The notes under the pieces: generated by a model | The model's database searches: none | What the model was told of the DNA's origin: nothing | Seen by the model: only the letters and a program-made list of their open reading frames with translations | Shown here: positions 58,560 through 64,000 of the stretch, piece after piece | Numbering within the stretch: position 1 is the stretch's first letter | How the letters are laid out: every line of letters begins with the position of its first letter | Source: Hyparrhenia diplandra | Taxonomy: Eukaryota; Streptophyta; Magnoliopsida; Poales; Poaceae | Length of the DNA: 64,000 nt | Direction of reading: 5' to 3' | Assembly: GCA_015847255.1 (NCBI GenBank) | Contig: JADLZK010012248.1 | Coordinates: 1,922,001 to 1,986,000 of the forward strand | Program-made: the position numbers and the translations under genes

Positions 58560-59285
58560 TTGAGATTCTAAGACAAACTTATTTGAGGGCCAAATTCTAA
58601 TTCTCCCATAGTCCTTCCTATTACTCCAAACAATGTTTGAAATTTTGAAATAGCACACAAGTTATAGTCGCCCTTTTACATTAACCATGGGACCATGGTG
58701 TACGCATCGAACACTCTACGAGTTGCCACCTCGGTTCCTTATAGTGCTACTATGGGCAGTTTTTCTCATGAGTCTCTCGTCTCTTCCTTCTCCCATACTA
58801 CACCTATTGTACTAGTTAGTACTCTTCTCACCTCTTCTCCGTCGACTTTTTTAACTCATCTCAACCAAACTGAGTACGAGGCGGTCCGACACGGGTGGTG
58901 CGCCTCGCCTTCGCCCGTCTCCATCACAGGCGGTGGTGCTCTTTATCACATCCTAGATATGGTTTTTCATGTGGTTTTGAAGCGGCAAATGAGAAGTTTT
59001 TTCTTTTTTTGGTGGTTGCGGTCTGGATCGAGTCCCGGCCGTTCGGATCTCGACTTCATGTGGTCTCGAAGTCCCGGCCGCTCGATCTCGTGTTTTAGCT
59101 AGTGTTGGGTTGGGAAGGAGGCCGAAGAAAATGTCGCAAAGAAGCACATCTTCTTGGGTAAACACTCTTCTTGAGATCTCTCGAAATGCACTTCTTTTTT
59201 GAAGTTTTTTTAGTGGCTCTAAAAAGGTTTTGTTTTGTCTTGTATATTTGTGTGATTCATGCTATAGCTTGTACAACCACAAAGA
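58560..59285. repeat. Duplicated segment, copy 1
   Basis: Matches the second copy (60462-60495 joined to 63276-64000) along its length: aatttgaaattttgaaatag-type words, ctcgtctcttccttctccca, ctcatctcaaccaaac and gaagcacatcttcttgggta. It has an insertion of about 100 bp near 59025-59125 relative to copy 2. No gene recognised. Confidence 0.8.
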
Positions 59286-60461
59286 CCTACGCGGGGGATT
59301 ATAAAAGTATGGGTCTTTGGAGGTCATTTGGCGGGGCCACTCACCTCTCTCTTGAAGTCGACCATTTTTGAGTGAGTCGCCGACTCGGCTCAACAAGTTT
59401 GGCAAAAGAAGCTTTGGCTCTACGGCTCCTCCTGCACTCCACTGCAGCTAGGAGCCACTTTTCTCTCTCTCCCTCCCTCTCCCCTCTCGACATTGGGCCA
59501 TGTCGCTAGGAGCCGGGAAGCTCGATTTTGGGGCTCCCCCGGCTCGGCTCTTGCGCTCTGAGTGCCTTTGTAGCTTAGGTCTTGCTTCCTCTTTTTGACA
59601 ATGTTCGCTTGCTCTTGCTTCATCTTGTTTTCGACTTGTTATGTCTCACGGAATACTATTAAATCAGCCAAAATCAGGCGCTAGCAAAACAACTTTGTTC
59701 TCGTAATGTTGTTATATTATCAAAAAAATTGTTCAAATTTGGAATGCTCGGCTCTCAAGAATACGTATTGAACTGTATTGCTAGTTTGTGCATTGTGGCT
59801 CAACAAAGCGAATTCGACTTGATTTGTTCAGTAAAGAGGCAAATTTTGGCCTTGTGTTGAAACAAATTTGGCATCGAACACTCACCTCCTTCTCTCTCTC
59901 TCTCTCTCGTCGAGCAGGCATGTGAAATGACTCCATACGTGACCCACGATGTACGGTACACCTCTGCGTACGGTGTTCGAGCATGTCATCATCATGATTA
60001 CGATTCTCTGAGACCCGTCTTTGGTGCGGATGACAGCTGCGAGGATGGGCCGGAACGGCGAGTTTTTATATTCCCAAAAAAGTTTTGACCAAAACCTTTT
60101 CCAACAATCAGCGGGGACTCGCGCGGCCGTCGGAGCGGCGAGCCGGCCGGCCGTGCCCGGCAGCGGCGTGAACGCCACGGTTCCTTGTCGCGAAGCGTCG
60201 GATTAATTATATAGTATACTAGATGAGAGAGCATGGCCACGGCGGCCCCACAATTTAAACAACAACAACGATCGTGGGTTCGAGGCACGTTGAGGGGCCC
60301 CACAATTTAAAATACCTAAAAAATGTTTTAGCCGACAAACCAAAAATCTAAATTAAATTCGATTACACCGTAAATTTGTTTCAATTAATTCTTTAAAACA
60401 AGACTTCACATGGATATAGTATTTAGATAAAATTAACAGTGGGCCCACACGATGGCGGTTG
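59286..60461. other. Non-coding region with a degenerate small MITE
   Basis: 59599-59670 is a degenerate third copy of the small MITE at 47977 (tgttcgcttgctcttgctt, tactattaaa). A CT-run lies at 59890-59909. 60110-60180 is GC-rich. No gene supported. Confidence 0.45.
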
Positions 60462-60495
60462 GGATAAGTAGGACAAACTTTTTTCGGGGCCAATT

Positions 60496-63270
60496 TGTCA
60501 TACCCATTTTTAAAGGACAAAAATGAGTATAGAATACATATGTGCCAGAGATCAATCTCACATATGTATGACAAATTACTTTGGAGTATCATATCCGAGA
60601 CTTTATTACAAAACAAATAATATCCATTACAAGAATAATATCAAAGTTCTAGCACAAACGGAAGACTGATAAAAACACTCCATGGTTGCTCCAACTCCAC
60701 GGGGGGGATAGCCAAGCTGGTGAACCACAAGCCTAGTAGTACTCATCACGGTAGTTATCATCGTAGTCATCATACCCACCTTGATCGTTTAATGTGATAT
60801 AGCAAGGATGAGTCCATGTCGAACTCCGCAAGCATAGCCAGGGGGGGTTATGAGGCTAAGAAGGCTGACACTTGTCTTAACTGCGGTTGCTTTTAATGTT
60901 GGTCAAGTTTTAGGCTTAAGCATAAAGGAAATCCCATTAACCCTTCAATCACAAGTGTGAGCAGGATATCAACATCGATTTAATATCATCAACATAATAA
61001 ACAAGCAATTCTATTCATAGATGTCTCCAAGGCCGTTCATGACTGCGAACACGGCTGTTATAACAGTTTTTAACTCTGCGCAGAGGTGTACACTTTCACT
61101 ACGGGTTAATGTTTTCCCCAAAGCACGGGTCTATAACTCCCAAACCCAGAAACCATTATAAGGCCTTTCAAAGGGGTTATCTAAACATCTTGGGATAGCG
61201 ATAGGGCTACAACCCATTCTCTTCCATTTCGGTAACCACCGACACGAGTAAACACTATCCCCTGAAGCGACCAAAGCGAGCCATGTGACCCCCATAGCTG
61301 TATTGTATATCCGGATGATCACAAATGAATAAGTCCTTATGGAGAGCTAAGAGCTTCATAAATAAACAACAACGACTCTTTCGCCCTATGTACCATGGCA
61401 TCATCAACTAATCATCTCGATTTAATCCACAAAGCAACAAATAAATAATGTGCGTTGGTTGGCGCTAGCAATTTACTACCCAAATGCATAACCCATAGGA
61501 GACAAGGATCAAGTAATCAAGACTAGGTAAGTCCTTAATGGTAAACAAAGGAGGACACATGCATCATGAATTAATGATTAAGGTGAATAGGACATCAAGG
61601 ATGATCCCAAGCTATACTTGCCTTGATTGAAGCCTTGAGCTTGCTGGTCTTCTTCCCAAGGATGCTCGAACCGTTCGAATTGATCACCGTCTACTCAATC
61701 GATCACGCGGCAACACACAATCGAACATGCAATCAAACACGAAGCAGACATTGCCAAAATAAGATAACAGTACACCATACAGTAAGATAACAGTTTGAAA
61801 TGCTCAGAAAACTACTCTACTCGTCGCTACGATCACATCGATATAAAGATCACAAAAATCGGAGCTAGAAGCGGTGTGGTTATGAATTTTACAAGTTTAC
61901 TAGTAATAAAATAATAAACTAAATAATTATTCGAAATTAAAAGTTCAAAACCTGACTAACAGTGATACTAACATGTAGATTACGAAATTACGAATCTAAC
62001 GAATCTTGAGCGACTCAAAAGCAGTTTAAATTGACAAAGATATAAGAGTTTGAATCTGGATGGCAAAACTGTAAATAGCTGAAAGCGCAAACTGCTGCTG
62101 TTAAGATGAAAATACGCTTTCCCAGCATAGCGTAAAGCCCGAAACACGCCAAGGGTTCTTACGGAATTAAACCGTAACGGCGGGGGTTTAATCTGCAAGT
62201 TTCTACCCGAAGTGCGGGATCATATCGACCGCGCGATTTAAAATCGGCGGCCGAGATTAGAGCCAGGTGACCCGGCGGCGCTACTCGCCGGACACGATGA
62301 AGACGGCGGCGCCATGGCCGGACCGCGGCGGAACTTCGCCGGAGAAGATGAAACTGACGCTACACTTGACCGTTTTCGACGCGGTTTGGCTCAAAAGAAA
62401 GAGGAAGACGACGCGATCTCACCTGGACTGATCTCGCGGTCGATTAGGGCTTGAGGACGGCTCACGGCTGAAGAAGGCGGTCGGCGAGAATCTGGTCACG
62501 CCGGCGACATGTAGACATCCGAAAGGACCGGGTTAGGCAGCGCCAACACGTGCGCAAGATCAAAACAAAACACTAGGTACCACTTACGGAGAGACCGAAG
62601 GACGACTCGCGGCGAATCGAGCTTGGCGGCGGAAATTGACGGCGGCGGCAATGTTCTCTGCTGCTGCTCGAGCTAGGGCTGGCGGCGCGAGTAGATTGGA
62701 CTAGGGGCTTGCGGCTGCGGTGCTGCTAGGAATATATAGGTCGCGAAGACGCGGTTTTGCAACAATTCCCGAAGGAAATCGCGTCCGGGTCAGTGCCCAC
62801 GTTCGGCTCGAACACGAGCTCGGGCTCTCGGTCGAATTTGACACAGAGAAGGGGATGGGTGCGGGCTCCACTTGTCAGCGAACAAGGGAAGAAGGAAACA
62901 GCGATCTGCTGCTGCCCTCCGAGTTGGGCCGGTTCTTTGGCCTTCGGCCCAAGAGCAAGAGGCTAGGCGGCCAAGACAAGTGGCCTCGGGCTGGAGTTCT
63001 GAGGAAGATGATGAAGCAAATAAAATGACCTTTTCTTTTATTTGAATTTGCTTTTCAAAGGATTTCGCAAACAGGTTTTATACCAAACAAAAAGCAGACA
63101 CCACATAAATAAAATATGCTTCCAGCATGAGTGCACAACATGTTTCTACCTCATGACAAATTTTTAATTTATCAAAAATATTTATTTTCCTATATTCAAT
63201 GCATCACGTAAATTGCATAATTAAATCAATTAAGCTATTTTAAATTCATGCAAAAATTTCGGGTGTTACA
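60496..63270 (+). mobile_element. Solo LTR (2,775 bp) with perfect 5-bp target duplication
   Basis: Begins tgtcatacccatt and ends gggtgttaca, near-inverse termini of the TGT...ACA class. It is flanked by caatt on both sides (60491-60495 and 63271-63275). A TATA-like aatatatagg at about 62728-62737 and an AATAAA signal at about 63019 place U3-R-U5 on the plus strand. No internal retrotransposon domains are present, so this is a solo LTR left by recombination between two LTRs. The termini and the long gene-like U3 resemble chromovirus-type Gypsy LTRs. Minus-strand frames inside are chance. The CAG/CTG words look normal here, unlike the surrounding repeats. Confidence 0.88.
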
Positions 63271-63275
63271 CAATT

Positions 63276-64000
63276 CCTAATTCTCCCTAGTCCTATTACT
63301 CCAAATAATGTTTAAAATTTTGAAATAGCACATAAGTTACCCTTTTACATTAACCAGATGCGACCATGGTGTCTGCATCGAACACTCTACGATTGCCACC
63401 TCGGATTCCTTTATAGTTGCATCGAACACTCTACAGGGTTGCCACCTCAGATTCCTTTATAGTGCTACTATGGGGGGTTTTTCTCTCTCTAGAGTCTCTC
63501 GTCTCTTCCTTCTCCCATACTACACCTACTAGTACTCTTCTCACCTCTTCTCCGTCCGGACTTTCCAAATTCATCTCAACCAAACCGAGTAGTATAGAGC
63601 TTCCGACAACCGGGGGGCCTCGCCTTCGCCTTCGTCTCATCCTAGGCGGGTGGTGCTCTTTATCACATCCATGGCGCTAGATATGGTTTTCATGTGGTTT
63701 TAGGCGGCTAATACAAAAGTTTTCCTTTTTTGGTGGTTGCAGATCTGGGTCCGTCGCGGGAAGCACATCTTCTTTTCTTTTTACGGTGGTTGCGGATCGG
63801 GGTCCGTCGCGGAAGCACATCTTCTTGGGTAAGCACCGAAATCTAGATTGTAAAAAGTGCATTATCCTTCCTTTTTTTGAAGGGTTTTTTGAATGGCTAT
63901 AAAAGGTTTTGTTTTTGTCTTGCATATCGTGTGACTCATGCTATCTACTAGCTTGTACAACATTGCTCAATTATTTTTGCTGTCTTATACCTTTTCCCGA
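63276..64000. repeat. Duplicated segment, copy 2 (runs off the window)
   Basis: Continuation of the sequence interrupted by the solo LTR; aligns with 58590-59285. It carries a short internal tandem (tcgaacactctac at 63379 and 63422, and a second one around 63730-63830 with gaagcacatcttctt). No gene recognised. Confidence 0.8.

Noticed and set aside
61980..63028. Short frames in the solo LTR
   Set aside because: Boundaries and TATA/AATAAA signals identify LTR DNA; no retroelement domain.

Overview
The window is nuclear DNA of a grass, most likely rice or another Oryza species. The evidence is Stowaway and Tourist MITEs, long Gypsy-type LTRs, an FBD-type F-box gene, GC-rich first exons beside AT-rich introns, and plant LINE, CACTA and Helitron signatures. 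No prokaryotic operon, rRNA, tRNA or CRISPR array was seen. The region is dominated by transposable elements; few genes are recognisable and every one carries damage.

Layout. 0.6-2.1 kb: decayed 3' end of a LINE. 2.5-4.6 kb (minus): three-exon plant-specific gene with an HSHKRYLSE motif, broken in the last exon. 4.6-12.1 kb: non-coding, AT-rich, with many small direct duplications. 12.1-13.05 kb: compact CACTA element with a 3-bp target duplication and an internal promoter-like segment. 14.5-17.8 kb: broken F-box/FBD gene between direct and inverted repeats. 18.2-22.36 kb: Helitron holding a 1.1-kb foldback element. 22.4-28.36 kb: Tourist MITE split by a complete 5.6-kb LINE. 30.0-31.8 kb (minus): gene fragment with a duplicated exon. 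31.96-32.8 kb (plus): Ulp1-protease-like fragment ending at a nested LTR pair (32.8-36.4 kb). 36.6-37.8 kb: CpG-dense block. 38.9-40.1 kb: CACTA-encoded protein remains. 40.6-47.6 kb: tandem array built from a LINE tail and a Stowaway-like MITE. 48.9 and 50.1 kb: two intact Stowaways. 50.6 and 57.6 kb: two decayed copies of an F-box gene with Sel1-like features. 54.7-55.9 kb: PIF/Harbinger-like element carrying a viroplasmin-type domain with a C-terminal membrane helix. 60.5-63.27 kb: solo LTR with a perfect 5-bp target duplication, inside the second copy of a duplicated 0.7-kb segment.

The clearest unexpected signal concerns sequence quality or chemistry. In the repeats from 22.7 kb onward, CAG/CTG trinucleotides are scarce. 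Where repeat copies or conserved protein frames show the expected base order, CAG is often replaced by CGAG or CG, and CTG by CTCG or C. This fits systematic consensus errors at CHG-methylated sites and explains much of the frameshifting. Frames from 22.7 kb onward should not be called pseudogenes without raw-read checking.

No genes here form an obvious pathway. The biology is nested transposition with gene-fragment capture.
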